Assembly: GCA_023014365.1 (NCBI GenBank)
Contig: JAEBUN010000023.1
Location: 124,001 to 188,000, forward strand
DNA: 64,000 bases
Origin: Lepiota brunneoincarnata
Lineage: Eukaryota; Basidiomycota; Agaricomycetes; Agaricales; Agaricaceae
Direction: 5' to 3'
The notes beneath the pieces are model-generated. The model saw only the letters and a program-made list of their open reading frames with translations, did no database searches and was not told where the DNA came from. Each line of letters starts with the position of its first letter. Position 1 is the stretch's first letter. Below are positions 11,933 through 23,280 of this stretch, in pieces. The translations under genes were made by a program, and so were the position numbers.

Positions 11933-12449
11933 CTATTGAAGGGAAGACTGTCCGGCTCCAAGATAATAAGGGCGAGGTGTGATCGACGAAACGACCACAG
12001 GCTCATCTTCTCGATCTCGTAAAATTGGTGTTACAACCCCAGGGTGAGTAAGGGAAAGATTGAGGGATACTTCAAGGGATTTTATTCGTGGTAAACTTGT
12101 CTCGACACTGACAGGGCGCTTTCTCTCAAGGATCATCATCCTTCCGCCACCCATCACGAAAGCACTCCCCCAGGCCGGCGCATTGGGGTCAGTGATGACA
12201 GACCTCCAGTTGCCGGCATGGGTCTCGCCATCAACTAGGTATCCATAGAAAAAGATGAAATAGTGTTGAGCCAGCCAATGCTAAAAAAAAACTCGTGAGT
12301 AGCGATTCGAGGTCAAACGAAATCAGACGCACCGGGCGCCAAAGGATATCAGTCATCACATGTTTTGTGACCGTTTGTGACACCGCCAAGCAATCTCTAA
12401 TCCGTACCCCATTCCGTTCGTCATGAACGACCACGACGATGACCAACAA
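11933..12449 (-). CDS. Unrecognised protein-coding remnant or small gene
   Basis: After a good 3' splice site (polypyrimidine then TAG near 12290) the minus strand is open through HWLAQHYFIFFYGYLVDGET, NWRSVITDPNAPAWGSAFV and GGGRMMILERKRPVS to a stop at 11933, about 110 residues. Aromatic and Gly/Trp spacing look like real protein. An upstream frame open from 12449 could hold the first exon. I do not recognise the family and saw no catalytic motif or membrane segment. It is followed at once by the decayed importin, so it may itself be a relic. Confidence 0.4.
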
Positions 12450-12519
12450 CCCGCGAGGTCAGCACGAACATGGCTTCCGGTATCAGTCGTAAGAAGAGAC
12501 TTTCACTTTATTGGAATAA

Positions 12520-13236
12520 ATGCCTCACAGAAGACAGTTCATAGGCACCTCTCTAGCCATCGCCGTCCCTCTCCTCATGATTCGCAGGGCCAGGTCGAGC
12601 GCCCTCCAAACCGCTCTCAAAGACTCCTCTTCTGCCCCTCCTCGACGCGTACTTATGCCAAAAACTGTCCCTAATTCCACCACTCATACACTCCGGCACC
12701 GGCGTCTACGACCCACACCCATCTCAGCACAACCCATCAACGTAGAAACCACCTCCTCCGCCTCCGACTTTGATTCCCCATCCACTGGCCAGCTCCTCTC
12801 CGCAGTCTCCAAAACAGATCTCAACACCGCCATGCTAGCGGGCAAGGCTCTTTTCATAGCGACCTGCCTCGTGGGCGTCGGTGCCTGTGGTATGGTGTAC
12901 GCTGTACAGAAACTCATGGGCGTCGACAACGTCCCCGACTTTGCCCGGCGCATGCGCTACTGGATCCACACCTACCTGCCTGGTCTTACCTTGCGCATAC
13001 ACTGTGCGCCACACGATACGGAGAATCGCAGTGTGGACAACAACCTTGTGGCACTAGACCATGAGAATTGGACGCTGGAGGAGTCGGATGAGCGGCTGAG
13101 GCGGGCTTATGAGGAAGGCGGGTTGCCGCTGCTTCTCAAGGTGGCTTCTCGAGAGACGGGGATTGAGATGGAGGCAGAGAGGGCAAAGAGGCAACGCCAG
13201 ATTGACGCAATGACTTCAAGTGACTCCAGGCCCTAA
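12520..13236 (+). CDS. TMEM242-like mitochondrial membrane protein (tentative)
   Basis: An intronless 238-residue frame, ATG at 12520 to TAA at 13236. The N-terminus is Arg/Ser/Thr/Ala-rich with few acids, as in mitochondrial presequences. Residues about 100-140 form the core: LNTAMLAGKALFIATCLVG, then GACGMVYAVQKLMGVDNVPD and FARRM. This layout (small-residue-rich helix, then K-x-MGV-x-x-V-x-DF-x-x-RM) resembles TMEM242-type proteins, inner mitochondrial membrane factors linked to ATP synthase assembly in animals. The tail is charged and hydrophilic. Unlike most genes around it, this frame is uninterrupted. Another upstream in-frame Met is possible but 12520 gives the presequence. Family identity is an inference from pattern, not a search. 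Confidence 0.6.
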   Translation: MPHRRQFIGTSLAIAVPLLMIRRARSSALQTALKDSSSAPPRRVLMPKTVPNSTTHTLRHRRLRPTPISAQPINVETTSSASDFDSPSTGQLLSAVSKTDLNTAMLAGKALFIATCLVGVGACGMVYAVQKLMGVDNVPDFARRMRYWIHTYLPGLTLRIHCAPHDTENRSVDNNLVALDHENWTLEESDERLRRAYEEGGLPLLLKVASRETGIEMEAERAKRQRQIDAMTSSDSRP

Positions 13237-13900
13237 GGCAAAGCGTGCCGGCCTTCATCTCAGCCCGCCCAACCTGAAATGGTGATATAGCTGGCTTGCT
13301 TGTCGTACACTCAAGGGGCTCTTTAAAGATCTCGCCACTGGGGATGTTTACGGCCCCGGCGCTGTTAGTTCTTCCAGTCCTTTGACCTTTGGCAGCATAA
13401 TTAGGTTGCTTGCTCGAGCGTCCCGCCCCTAGTCCCGTCTTAACACCTAATATCCCTGCAATACCAGTGGCCGAATTCATCCTGTGTTTACAGCAATAGA
13501 GTATGGACATATACTGAGCTTGTGAATTCAATTCACCGAATGATATCAGCCTGAGTGATTCAACATTTGAAGAGTGTATCATCCCAGAAATATACGAACG
13601 TATAGTTTCTTGAATGTTCGCGACTGGTCCCCAATACTGGCTCACTAGCATGCAACCCCCTTTCACCACGAACCGCTCTGCCCGAAACTCGGTCGTGGAA
13701 GAAGTTGGTTCTCCTTTTTTGCCACTGAATACGCTCGCGACGCAACCATTGGTTACAAAGCATGGCGGTCTTTCCTGCACTGCGACCATATATAAAGGGC
13801 TTGTCACATCAGGTAAACTTCGATTCTAGTCTCTCACAAAAGCTACTAATACAACAGCTGTTGTACATAGACCAACTGTGCTTTAAACTGCGACTTTAGC
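13237..13900. other. Region without a supported gene
   Basis: A long minus-strand frame (13807-13136) overlaps the 3' end of the membrane-protein gene antisense and has no known motif; I treat it as chance. Nothing else is visible. Confidence 0.4.
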
Positions 13901-14491
13901 CTATTTGCAAGGCGGGGGATGGGCAGCAGCGTTCGACGCCGTAGTGAACAACTTGACCTCCGCCGCCCTCCTCCTCGTCAACCCAGCCAAAGGCTTCCCT
14001 CCAGCCAAATGCCACTTGGGCAATTCACTAGACGCAACCGTGTTTGGGTTATCACCGCTGTTCAACCTCCTGACCAACGATGAAGACTTGACATTTCCAC
14101 ATCCCACATTGAACGCCCACGATGCAAGTGCACCGTACTGGTTCTCGTTCAACTTGACACTATCCTGCAGATCGTCGGATACACACTTGGTGAATGCTTT
14201 TCAAGTCAGTCCTGGAGCAAGTTCGTGGCGGAGGCCTGGGTGAGAGGGAGGTTCTTCACTTCCGCGCAGTTCTTTTGCTTGCATTGGTGACCGTATCCCA
14301 CAGTCGGAAGACCGATGGGATCCGGGTTTGGCCTGGCCACGAATCCCTCGAACTGCTTGATAAGGTTGGTAGTTGCCGCGTTAACGGGTGGTGGGTCGCA
14401 GGCTCGGGCGACGTTGGAGGAGTCGGAAGGAAGTGGCGTAGGTTTGGGTGAAAGGGGTGATTACGAGGATGAGAGCGAGCAACGACTTCAT
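13901..14491 (-). pseudogene. GH24 (phage T4-type) lysozyme, copy 1, frame-disrupted
   Basis: Secreted lysozyme of glycoside hydrolase family 24, which cleaves peptidoglycan. From the ATG at 14491 a hydrophobic signal peptide (MKSLLALILVITPF) is followed, in a +1 frame, by LIKQFEGFVARPNPDPIGLP and TVGYGH. This gives the family triad E-x8-D-x5-T exactly. After a second disruption near 14218-14200 the frame resumes with LNENQYGALASWAFNVGCGN and GKPLAGLTRRRAAEVKLF to the TAG at 13901. Similarity to copy 2 (18547-19174) is high throughout. Frame changes at the signal/mature junction and near 14210 make this copy non-translatable as read. GH24 enzymes are mainly phage and bacterial, so the family likely entered fungi by transfer. 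Confidence 0.8.
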
Positions 14492-14929
14492 GTTTAGTAA
14501 AGAAGTGGTGAGAAGAACTTGTGTGTGGTGAGTACGATTTGTGGTGATGAATATAAGCATAGCAGGGGCTTGCCCGCTCTTATACCCTCGTTCGAGACTG
14601 ATCTTCGTCGGCTCAAAGGTGGAGTGCGACAGTGCCTAAAGCCATCTATCATATGTCGGTATGATGGATTTCAACTTACATCTGCACTAAAGCTCTTCAA
14701 AACATATAAATGACGCGGAATTGACCTCACAGTGTCGCCCAAATGAAGTGTTGTTTCGCTAGAAGGTGGAGAAAGATGTATCCAGGAACAAGGATGGTAG
14801 CACACCTGTTAGGAAGGGCACGGCGATGAAGTGGTGTGCTTAAGTGGAGCGTGAGTGATGGGGTGGTTACCCCCACAGGAAGGAAGAACATTGAGGGATG
14901 GGATCCCTATGACTTGTAGCATGTTCAGG

Positions 14930-15185
14930 AGGTGATTGGTTGAACAAGTGACTAGGGGAAGGGCGAGGTGGCGAATGACGACAATCTGGTTTTCTGGAGG
15001 GTCGCAGCTGTTGAAATAGAAAAAGGAAACACTTCACGAGAAACACGAAAGGTGTTTTTAAGACTTCCATCGTGCCAACTGAACACTTCTCGTTTGTTTT
15101 GTGTAGTCTGGCGCAATGCCGAGGGCGCTCTAAACGACTAGAGTGCCGGGTAGCGTGGGAGTAGTCCTATAATGTCTTAGCGCTT
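14930..15185. repeat. Diverged direct repeat, unit 1
   Basis: This segment matches 15340-15605 in the same order. Shared blocks include gattggttga, gcaaatgac/gcgaatgac followed by caatctgg, agctgttgaaa, aagacttccatc, gcgcaatgccgag/gacgcaatgccgag and tataatgt/cataatgt followed by cttagcgctt/gttagcactt. It includes about 250 bp upstream of GH24 copy 1, so may be a duplicated promoter-side segment. Confidence 0.65.
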
Positions 15186-15339
15186 GAGCGCTTGAAGCAT
15201 TGGTTGGCTTGTTACACAAATCATAAACATCGAATGATAAAACAAATATGGAATGCAGGATCTCCTCGCCACATCGACAACTGCAGACTTCATATTCTCA
15301 TAAGCTGAGGGAAGGAAGTCTATGGTTGCTGTAGCATTT

Positions 15340-15605
15340 TCAGGAAGCGATTGGTTGAGCAAGCGACTAGTGGCGAAATAGCAAATGACCGCAATCTGGT
15401 GTTTTGAAAAGCCGTAGCTGTTGAAAACCGAAAGGCTTCATGAGAAATTTGAGTAGTGCATTCAAGACTTCCATCATGCCACTCGACTCGAACACCTCTC
15501 CACCCCACTAGGTCTGTTCTGTGTAGCTGACGCAATGCCGAGAGCCCTCAGAACCACTAGACTACCCAGTAATGCTAGCGTGGTCTCATAATGTGTTAGC
15601 ACTTA
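15340..15605. repeat. Diverged direct repeat, unit 2
   Basis: Partner of 14930-15185, with the same block order and scattered substitutions and small indels. It has no coding content that I can support. Confidence 0.65.
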
Positions 15606-15723
15606 ACGAGGGTTTGTAAATCTCACACACTCAAAACGGACATTCTCATTGCATTCAATTATCGTGATGATAGGCACGGACACAGTAACAGACGGAGAGA
15701 TAAATGATGTTTCTAATGGAATA

Positions 15724-18086
15724 TTATCTAGAGTTTGGACGCTTGGAGCCAGGAGCACTGTCTAGCTTTCGAGATTTCGAATTCGAGTGTGAGACCCGCG
15801 ATTCCAGCTTGCTGTCATGCATCTTTCGTTTCTTGGATGAGCCTTCACCCAGAGCATTTGCCTCGGCCTCGTCGCCCTGTGGCCAGCTCCCAGACCCAAG
15901 ATGTCTTCTGAATGTTTCCACAAGCCAAGACTGTTCCTTCATCATCTTCTCTGCTTTCAAGTATTTGGCTGTCGTGAGTTTTCCGCAAGTGCCGGATTAG
16001 TCACTAATGTCTTGTTAAAGAGCTCAATATCCTCTTTCGATGGTCTCTTCGTGTAGCGCACAGCAAATGTGTCCTTGAGCTCCTCGACTAGGTCATCGAG
16101 CTGGGGTCGGTTGTCAAAGGCCACTTCGAAGGGCTCCAGAAGCATGTTGCGCTTCAACCTCCCTCCCTTCAAAGTCCCCATAGGACCGGCATACTCCTCG
16201 TCGTAAGGGTTCCATATGAGTAGTTGAGATTGAGCAAGATTGTTGTGGCGGGTGTAGCGCAACGCAACCCAAGTCAGGACATAAAACGCTGACTCCCGGT
16301 CATCCACGATATTCTGATATAGGTCGCCAGTGTCTGAGCAAAGAGCTGCTGACATGAATTGCCATGTTCCCTGGTAGGATATCTTTGTTTCGTCAACCGA
16401 TACACAAGACAGGGGAATAAAACACTCACTGTCCTTTGCGCTCGCCGTGCATGCTTATCTCCTTCCTGCCTTGCATTCAAAACTGCAAGGCGGATGCATA
16501 AATCCCAGTCAATCAGGAATCCTCTTCCGTCTTTCCCAATCATAATGTTGCCAACACTTATGTCACGGTGCAGGATCTCTGCTTTGAAATATGCTGTGTC
16601 GTGGGCTATGAATGTCATATGTGAATGTAGGCGGCAGAGACAAGGAAGAAGTCAAACCTTCCATCGCGTCTGCAATGGCAGTCACAAGTTCACAGGTAGA
16701 CCCAAACTCGGTGAGGCGCCGGCCGATGCGATTCAAAGACATTCGATAGTGCTGGAGGTGGTCAAGGTCGGAACACGGGAGGGCCCAGCTCTCGTCTTTT
16801 AGTTCGTGCGTGCGCGTTTCATGCCGTGCAAGGTCATTGCCGTGGCCAAAAGGCGCGATGTATGGGACCTTGCTCTCCTCGAGACTTCGGTAGATATCCC
16901 CTTCTTTCTCTATTTCCTTGACAACAGGTCTCCAGTAATCCTTGATAAAAACGAGTTTAGTCTGGGATTCGTCGTAGGCCACCATGCCCCGAGTTGCCCT
17001 CCCAAATGGTGAACGGCAGCTATAGTAGGGCGGATATGAGATGAGATATGGGTACCCCTTGTTTGGATCGTTGAGTTCTTCGTTCGAGGCTTCGCGGTCA
17101 TGGATTCTCATGCGTCGGATTTCACGGTGACGCCTGTTCTGTTCTGTCAACTCCGATATGGTCTCCTTGAGCGCGACCTTGTCGATATCGACAGCAGCCG
17201 TGACAGTGGGGTCATGACCACGATCGAAAGCGGTGAGCTGAGAATAACGTGAAAGGAATTCGGAGAGAAATGGGGTTTCAGGACTCGCGTACTCGAAACG
17301 CTTGGTAACCACTGCACCACTGCGATCCCAGCGCATTAGCCTAGCGTAAGGGCCACATATGAAGATGGAAAACACGTGGACGCGGAATTGCGAGCCGACA
17401 AGGGCGGCGGAATATGAGGCAAGCTGTCCTCTGATCTTGCAAGCGTTATCAGAGTCACGTTCGAAAGGATAGGTTCCTCCAGTGTCTGGCCTGAGGAGGT
17501 CGTCACAAAATGGATCGTCCGTTATGGCGTACTTGAGCTCGGCGAAAAACTCGATTCTCGAGAAATCCGTGTCCTTGGTATCCGAATCGCACCACTGGTA
17601 AACACTGACATCGGGGGCAAGCTCGTCGCACCAGGTGTCCCTCTTCGTGTGAGTGTCGACAAACTTGAAGTCTTTAGCCAAATTGCCTGCGGCTTCGATC
17701 TGTGCAGGCTTCAGCTCGTTCCGCTGTTGAGAACCCAATGCACAACTTACAAACGGGATGTACATCTCCGGCTCTGCCTTTGTTTTCGCGAGCGCTGCCC
17801 AAAGCACCCCCGAATCCTTCGAAGCGGCAGGAACGTGATCGGTTGGGAGGAATCTGTTGAGAAATTCGCTGGGTGGCATCGGCCCCACAAATTGACCCCT
17901 CATTTCTCGAGCAAGGTCAAGGTTCATGAAAGACCGGAGTTGGACCGTAGAATTGTAAGTGTGAGTACCTGAGGCTTTATTCGAGATGGGCGTGCTCTTT
18001 GGAAGGGGCTGGGTGCGCTGAGGAGGGGTTGTGGCATGGCTCAACATTGACCGTGGTCGCCAATGATAAGTATGGAGGTTCGTCAC
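15724..18086 (-). CDS. FunK1-type fungal protein kinase
   Basis: FunK1 kinases are an expanded, mostly uncharacterised kinase family of mushroom-forming fungi. From the ATG at 18086 the first exon encodes about 475 residues with the FunK1 N-terminal region (LAPDVSVYQWCDSDTKDTDF, RIEFFAELKYAI, GQLASYSAAL, FRVHVFSIFICGPYARLMRW). Intron 1 (about 16661-16610) leads to AHDTAYFKAEILHRDISVGN, the catalytic loop, and FLIDWDLC at the DFG position. Intron 2 (about 16426-16368) leads to GTWQFMSAAL, a hallmark of the family, then WNPYDEEYAGPMGTLKGG. Near 15985 one base must be shifted to continue into KYLKAEKMMKEQSWLVETF and a Lys/Arg/Ser-rich tail ending at 15724. The catalytic loop is intact, so apart from that 3' frameshift the kinase looks functional. 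It sits between the two lysozyme copies on the same strand. Confidence 0.88.
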
Positions 18087-18546
18087 GTGCCCAATTTTGG
18101 GTGTTTGTGTCCTTGGTGTCTTTTGTGTCCGTGGGCGTCAATCCCGACCAAAGAACAATAAAAACAAATCATGTTCAGACCCGGTATCACCTGGAGTGTA
18201 CAGGCGGGTGGTTGACCTCTAGTGACGCTGATTCACCAGCGGGTTTTTGTTTCAACCCAGCAACCAGGCTTTCGGCGACATTAAACAATGCAAGGCAATT
18301 AGATCTAAAAGCCGAGAAAAGAACAGACAAATGGAGGTATATCGACCCTTGCAAACACATATTGGGTTGTGATATGGCTCGCTCTCTAGACACCTCTCGC
18401 GTACTGAAAAGCTGCTGGATATGTAATGTTCAAGACGCAGGTAGCGGTCGAGAAAACATAGTATTACACAGAGAGACCATCTCATACGAAGATATCAAGT
18501 ACACGAAATCTTTACATCCCCCAAGGGTACTAACAGAACAAGAATC

Positions 18547-19174
18547 TTACGCGTAAACTAACTGTACTTTGGAAAGCGATAAACCTATTTGCAGGGGTGG
18601 GAAATGACGCTCGACGCCGGTGGTGAACAACTTGACTTCCGCTGCCCTTCTCCTGTCCAACCCTCGGGATGGCTTCCCACCAGCCAAATGCCACTTTGGC
18701 AGTTCCTGAGCCGCAACCCTGTTTGGATTCTCACCGTTGTTCAGCCTCCTGATCAACGATGAAGACTTGACATTTCCGCATCCCACATTGAACGCCCACG
18801 ATACGAGTGCACCGTACTGGTTCGCGTTCAACCTGATATTGTCCTTTATGTCACTGGACACACAATTGGTGAATGTCTTTAGGTCATTCAGGAGCAAGGT
18901 CGTGGCTTGGGCCTGGGTGAGAGGGAAGCGGAATGGCACCTCTGTACAGCCCTTCCTCTTGCAGAGGTGGCCGTACCCAACAGTGGGAAGACCGATGGGG
19001 TCTGGCTTTGGGCTGGGGACGAATCCCTCAAACTCCTTAATGAGGCTGAGGGTCGCTGCGTTAACGGGTGGTGGGGTGCAGGCTCGAGCCTCGACGTTGG
19101 AAGACTCGGCAGGGGCAGGCGTGTACCAGGGCAAAAGGCATGATCGAGAGGGTGAGGGCGAGCAACAATTGCAT
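18547..19174 (-). CDS. GH24 (phage T4-type) lysozyme, copy 2
   Basis: Second GH24 lysozyme, with an uninterrupted mature domain from about 19131 to 18547. The ATG at 19174 starts a signal peptide (MQLLLALTLSIMPFALVHA), but the mature sequence is in the +1 frame relative to it, the same offset seen in copy 1. The mature part contains TLSLIKEFEGFVPSPKPDPI and GLPTVGYGHLC with the catalytic E-x8-D-x5-T spacing, NANQYGALVSWAFNVGCGN, and WHLAGGKPSRGLDRRRAAEV. The last residues differ from copy 1 because a small indel shifts the frame just before the shared AAATAG end, adding about eight residues. Expected role is secreted hydrolysis of bacterial cell wall. No intron with usable length explains the signal/mature offset, so the start is unresolved. 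Confidence 0.8.
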
Positions 19175-19595
19175 GGTTAACGAAGAAATAAGACGATTTA
19201 CAGCGGGTGCGGTTCGTCTTGAAAATAATCGCAACAGGATATTAAGCTTTATGCATTCTCGAGACTGATTATTACCAGGTAGAACGCCCAGCTACACCAC
19301 TCTCCGGCCACCAACCATGTGTTTAATATGAGTGTTTAACATGCATCTTGGACTAAAGCTCAGTCAATGACACGACAGTGATCCAACCGCATGGTGCCAG
19401 AGACTACTTTCTCGCTAGAAGGTGCAAAGATGTGTTTCAAGGAAAAACGCTCGAATATTCGTTAGAAAGGACGTCGCGACCATGTGCTGTAGTTGCATGG
19501 AGCCAGGAGGTCGGGATGCGACCAACTGCTCCGTCGTTGTCCTGTGGAATGATGCATGATGGACGGTAGCCGCCCGTAGGCCCTTTGAGGGTTGC

Positions 19596-21575
19596 CATAG
19601 ATTGTTTAGGGACAGACTGGTCGGCTGGAAATGGTAAGGCTGCCAGGTAACGGAGAGACGACAATCTGACCTCTTGGGAATTTCGGGGTTGAGGGGCTCA
19701 ACGACGGGAATTAGCACAGTACCATCTCACGCCAGATCCCGAGGGGGGCTTAGGACGGCGGGACTATCGGGTACGCTTAATGGCCACCGATGCTTAACAC
19801 TATGTTTTGCTTATTGTAGTATAGATTGCCAAGCTCCCATCACTCCTGGTGGAACATCCAGACAGCATCAGGGACTTAGTGCCAAGCCACCCGGACTAGT
19901 ATGACTGACGTTGCGGGTCGATAGGTGCCCTATTCTTATCCCTCAGTAGGGGGTGCAGTACCCGATAGTGGGCACTGAGCAGTTCCACCGAACCCTACTG
20001 TCCGAGCCAGTCTCCTCAAACTATAGAGGACTATTTTGGCGACCACTCTTTCCACGGAGTACTTTGAACTACAGGAAGATCGGATTGTTGCTACCTACAC
20101 CTAATTTTATTTATTTGGATTCCTTGGTTATCCGTGGGCTTAGGTTGCGGCGCATAGATAATCCATATGTAGTAGAAACGGCTCTGCGAACCACTTCCAT
20201 ACGCGAGGATTACTCTGATACCTATACTATTAATTTGCCCATCTACACCAAGTTGTGGATCTCGTTGACAAAACCATTCTACCACGCCTGGACTCAACAT
20301 TTTGAACATCGTTGCAATGGCCAATCTTGTGCTTCTGCGTTGCTCAGCCTGCACAGTCTCTGCAATGCAGTTCAGATATCTTCTGGGCATCTTTTTACCC
20401 TCCCGGGGCAGCCACCATGTTCAATACCCTGCTCCTTGCCACAACCCTGATGCCCACGCCCTGCTTCATTTGATATACCTTCTACCAGTACTGACACCCA
20501 CAGCTTACCATTCACAGCTTACCACTCACAGCCCACCAACACATAGCCACTGTGAAGGTTGACAATCGGCTGCTCGTGTGACAGCACCCCTTCGCAACCT
20601 CGTCGGTTCAGGAGACCAACCTCGGATCAAAAAGCTCGGAGCGCTCGTACCCGAGGCAGCCGGCTACTATCCACATTCCATCCCTGTTGTTGACAACCTC
20701 CCCAGTCCTTCCCCACTGATGACTTTTCTTGTATAATACTGACCACTCACTATCCTGATGGCTAAAGACACGGCAGCCGAATGTATTTCTGATCAACTAA
20801 AAATGGACAGGCGGAGGCGAGTGAAGACCTGTGGGGGGGCCATGCGGAGGTCATGCAGAGGTAGCCAGCTGAATCCGGCTGCCACGGAGTTTTCGTGAAG
20901 ATTTGAAGCGTGAGTGCGAGGTGCCGGGCCTGTCACACATTGTACGACCAGCATTGGCGCTGGTAGGCTGGCACACCGAGACTACGAAGATGTAGTGACA
21001 CGGTTCTGGAGCTACCTTTCCACTCTCTCCACAGCTTACCTGACGATGCGAAAACGGAAAGAACGAAAGAGAAATCTACTGCATTTATCTTTGCCTACCT
21101 GGTCCGCCTCACCTTCCTCTCATTGGCAGTGTTCGTCAGGTTCTGGGGGAGGGCATGGTGACAGTGAGAGTCTGCAATCTATTCCACCAAGGGTTCATAC
21201 ACCTACCTGAAGGACAAGGCCCCATTGTTTACATTGAGCTATTCGGCCAAGATGTTATTGTCCTCGACCCAAGCAAAGCAGCGACTGAACTCCTCGAGAA
21301 CCATCCACAAGCACTATTCGGGACTGCCCCAATCCAATCTCGGTACGTTCCCTGGCAGAGGAAAGGCGAATATTAGTCTTTGTAGGAAGGATGTGATTCG
21401 GCCGAAGGATGAGTCGTAAATTGCTCTCCAAATACCTTCTCTCTCGATTAGCCGAACATACGAAGTTGTTGGACCGGGTCATTGAATCCGAGCATTGAAA
21501 CCAACTAAATGATGGCCTGTCGCTAGCTCGATCCAAAATTTGTCTCGGTGTCCATTGGCCTCGTTTTTAATCCGT
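19596..21575. repeat. Segmental tandem duplication, unit A (about 2 kb)
   Basis: Starts with ttgtttagggacagactg and runs through recognisable blocks such as gagcagttccaccg, attgttgctacctacac, ctctgcgaaccacttcc, agctcggagcgctcgtaccc, gccatgcggaggtcatgcag and agatttgaagcgtgagtgcg, ending in a P450 stub and tgatggcctgtcgc. The same blocks occur in the same order in unit B, at roughly 80 per cent identity by eye. It contains no intact gene. Confidence 0.8.
21120..21376 (+). pseudogene. Cytochrome P450 N-terminal stub, unit A
   Basis: In the plus strand, after a disrupted lead-in, the frame reads GPIVYIELFGQDVIVLDPSK and AATELLENHPQALFG. This is the beta-1 region that follows the proline hinge in fungal microsomal P450s. 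The rest of the enzyme (I-helix, ExxR, heme loop) is absent. It ends against sequence that is not P450. It is duplicated at 23040-23280. Confidence 0.65.
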
Positions 21576-22671
21576 ACAGTTTGTTTAGGGGACAGACTGT
21601 TCGGCTGGAAATGGTAGACTACCAATAACGGAGAGACGACAACCTGACCTCTTGGGAATCTTAGAGCTGAAAGGCTCAACGACGGGAATTGGCACAGAAC
21701 CTTGTCGGGTTCATACTTATACCAGACCTATTCTGAGTACCATCTGACGTCATGATGGAATATCCAGACAGCATCGGAGACACAGAAGCCACTTCAACGT
21801 CGTATGACTGGTGTTTCAAGTCGGTAGTTATCTTATTCTTATCCTTCACTAGGGGATACAGTACCCGATAGTAGGCGCTGAGCAGTTCCACCGGACCCCG
21901 TTGTCCGAGCCAGTCTACTCGAATTATGAGGACTTTTTTGGCGACGACTCTTTCTACAAGTATCCCGGAGCACTTTAAGGGGATCGAATTGTTGCTACCT
22001 ACACATAATTTTGTTGTGTGGATTCCTTAGTTACCTGTGGGCTAAGGTTGTGGCGCGTACATCATCCATATGCAGTAGACATAGCTCTGCGAACCACTTC
22101 CTTGCACGAGGATTACCCTGATATCTATACTATCAATTTGCGTATTTACGCCGGGTTGTGGATCTGGCGACCAAACCACTATACCACACCTAGACTCAAC
22201 ATTTTGAACGTCGTTTCAATGGCCGACCTTGTGTTCCTGCGTTGCCTCATCTTGCACTATCTCTGCAATGCGATCGAGGTGTCTTCTGAGCATCTTTTTA
22301 TCCTCTCAGTGCAACGCCTCCCCCCCGGATATTATCAATGCACCGCCACAGTATTGCCATCAACTGCCTACCTGCGGGCTTACTCCATGTCCACTGTCGT
22401 GCTCCCTGCCACAACTGATGCTCACGGTCCACTTCCTTTGATATACCCTCTACCGGTACTAAACACCCATGGCTTACCACTCATGGCCCACCAACACCTA
22501 GCCATTGTGAAGGTTGACAATCGGCTGCTCGCGTGACAGCACCCCTTTCGCAACCTCTCGTTGGTTCAGACCAACCCCGGATCAAATAGCTCGGAGCGCT
22601 CGTACCCGAGGCCACCGGCTATTATCTTTGGGCTCTCCTATTCCTCCCCTGTTATCGACAGCCTCCCCAGT

Positions 22672-22691
22672 CCCCCCCCCCCCCCCCCCCC
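22672..22691. repeat. Homopolymer tract of 20 C
   Basis: Twenty consecutive C. The corresponding place in unit A has only a short C/T-rich stretch, so the tract expanded after the duplication or is an assembly artefact. Confidence 0.9.
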
Positions 22692-23039
22692 GCTGATGAC
22701 TTCTCTTTTAGGATACTGGCCACTCACTATCCCGATGGCCGAAGGCACAGCAGCCGAATGCGTTTCTAATCATCAGTAGTACGAGGGCCTATAAATACAG
22801 GCAGAGGTGAGTGAAGCGTGCGCGGGCCATGCGGAGGTCATGCAGGGGCAACCAGCTGAATCCGGCTGCCATGGTGTTTTAGTGAAGATTTGAAGCGTGA
22901 GTGCGAGGTGCGAGTATGTCGCGCATTGTGCGACCAGCGTTGGCGCATCGAGACTACGGGGATGTGGTGCCACGATTCTAGAGCTACCTTGTGGTTTTTT
23001 GTTGCTTCGGGCTTGGGTATCGATATGATACTGCCTGAC

Positions 23040-23280
23040 TAATAAAATTCCTTTTTGCACTGATTTATTTCCCTTGGACCAGTGGGCGAAGGAGTACGGT
23101 GAGAGTCTCCGGCTATTCCACCTAAGTTCATACACTGACCTGGAGACTAGGTCCCGTTATTTACATTAAGCTTTTCGGCCAGGATGTTATTGTCCTCATC
23201 GTGAAGCAGCGACGGAGCTTCTCGAGAACGATCCACAAGTGCTACTCGGGACTTTCCAATTCAATCTTGGTGTGTTCTCT
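23040..23280 (+). pseudogene. Cytochrome P450 N-terminal stub, unit B
   Basis: Counterpart of the unit A stub in three broken frames. Pieces resembling WAKEYGESL, VIYIKLFGQDVIVL and AATELLENDPQVLLG can be read. The preceding WAKEYG element is better kept here than in unit A, showing that the stub derives from a real P450 exon. Nothing of the catalytic domain remains. Confidence 0.55.

Larger units (their letters stand above)
14492..15723. other. Intergenic region with a diverged tandem repeat
   Basis: No gene is visible between the first lysozyme and the FunK1 kinase. The main structure is a direct repeat (about 14930-15185 and 15340-15605), listed separately. Confidence 0.6.

Noticed and set aside
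13136..13807. Minus-strand open frame of 223 codons
   Set aside because: It overlaps the 3' end of the TMEM242-like gene antisense, has no motif, and its composition is that of a chance frame.
15120..15200. Possible tRNA-like clover-leaf in gcgctctaaacgactagagtgcc
   Set aside because: A local stem exists but no acceptor stem, D-arm or T-loop consensus could be fitted; the repeat unit at 15535-15580 does not preserve it.
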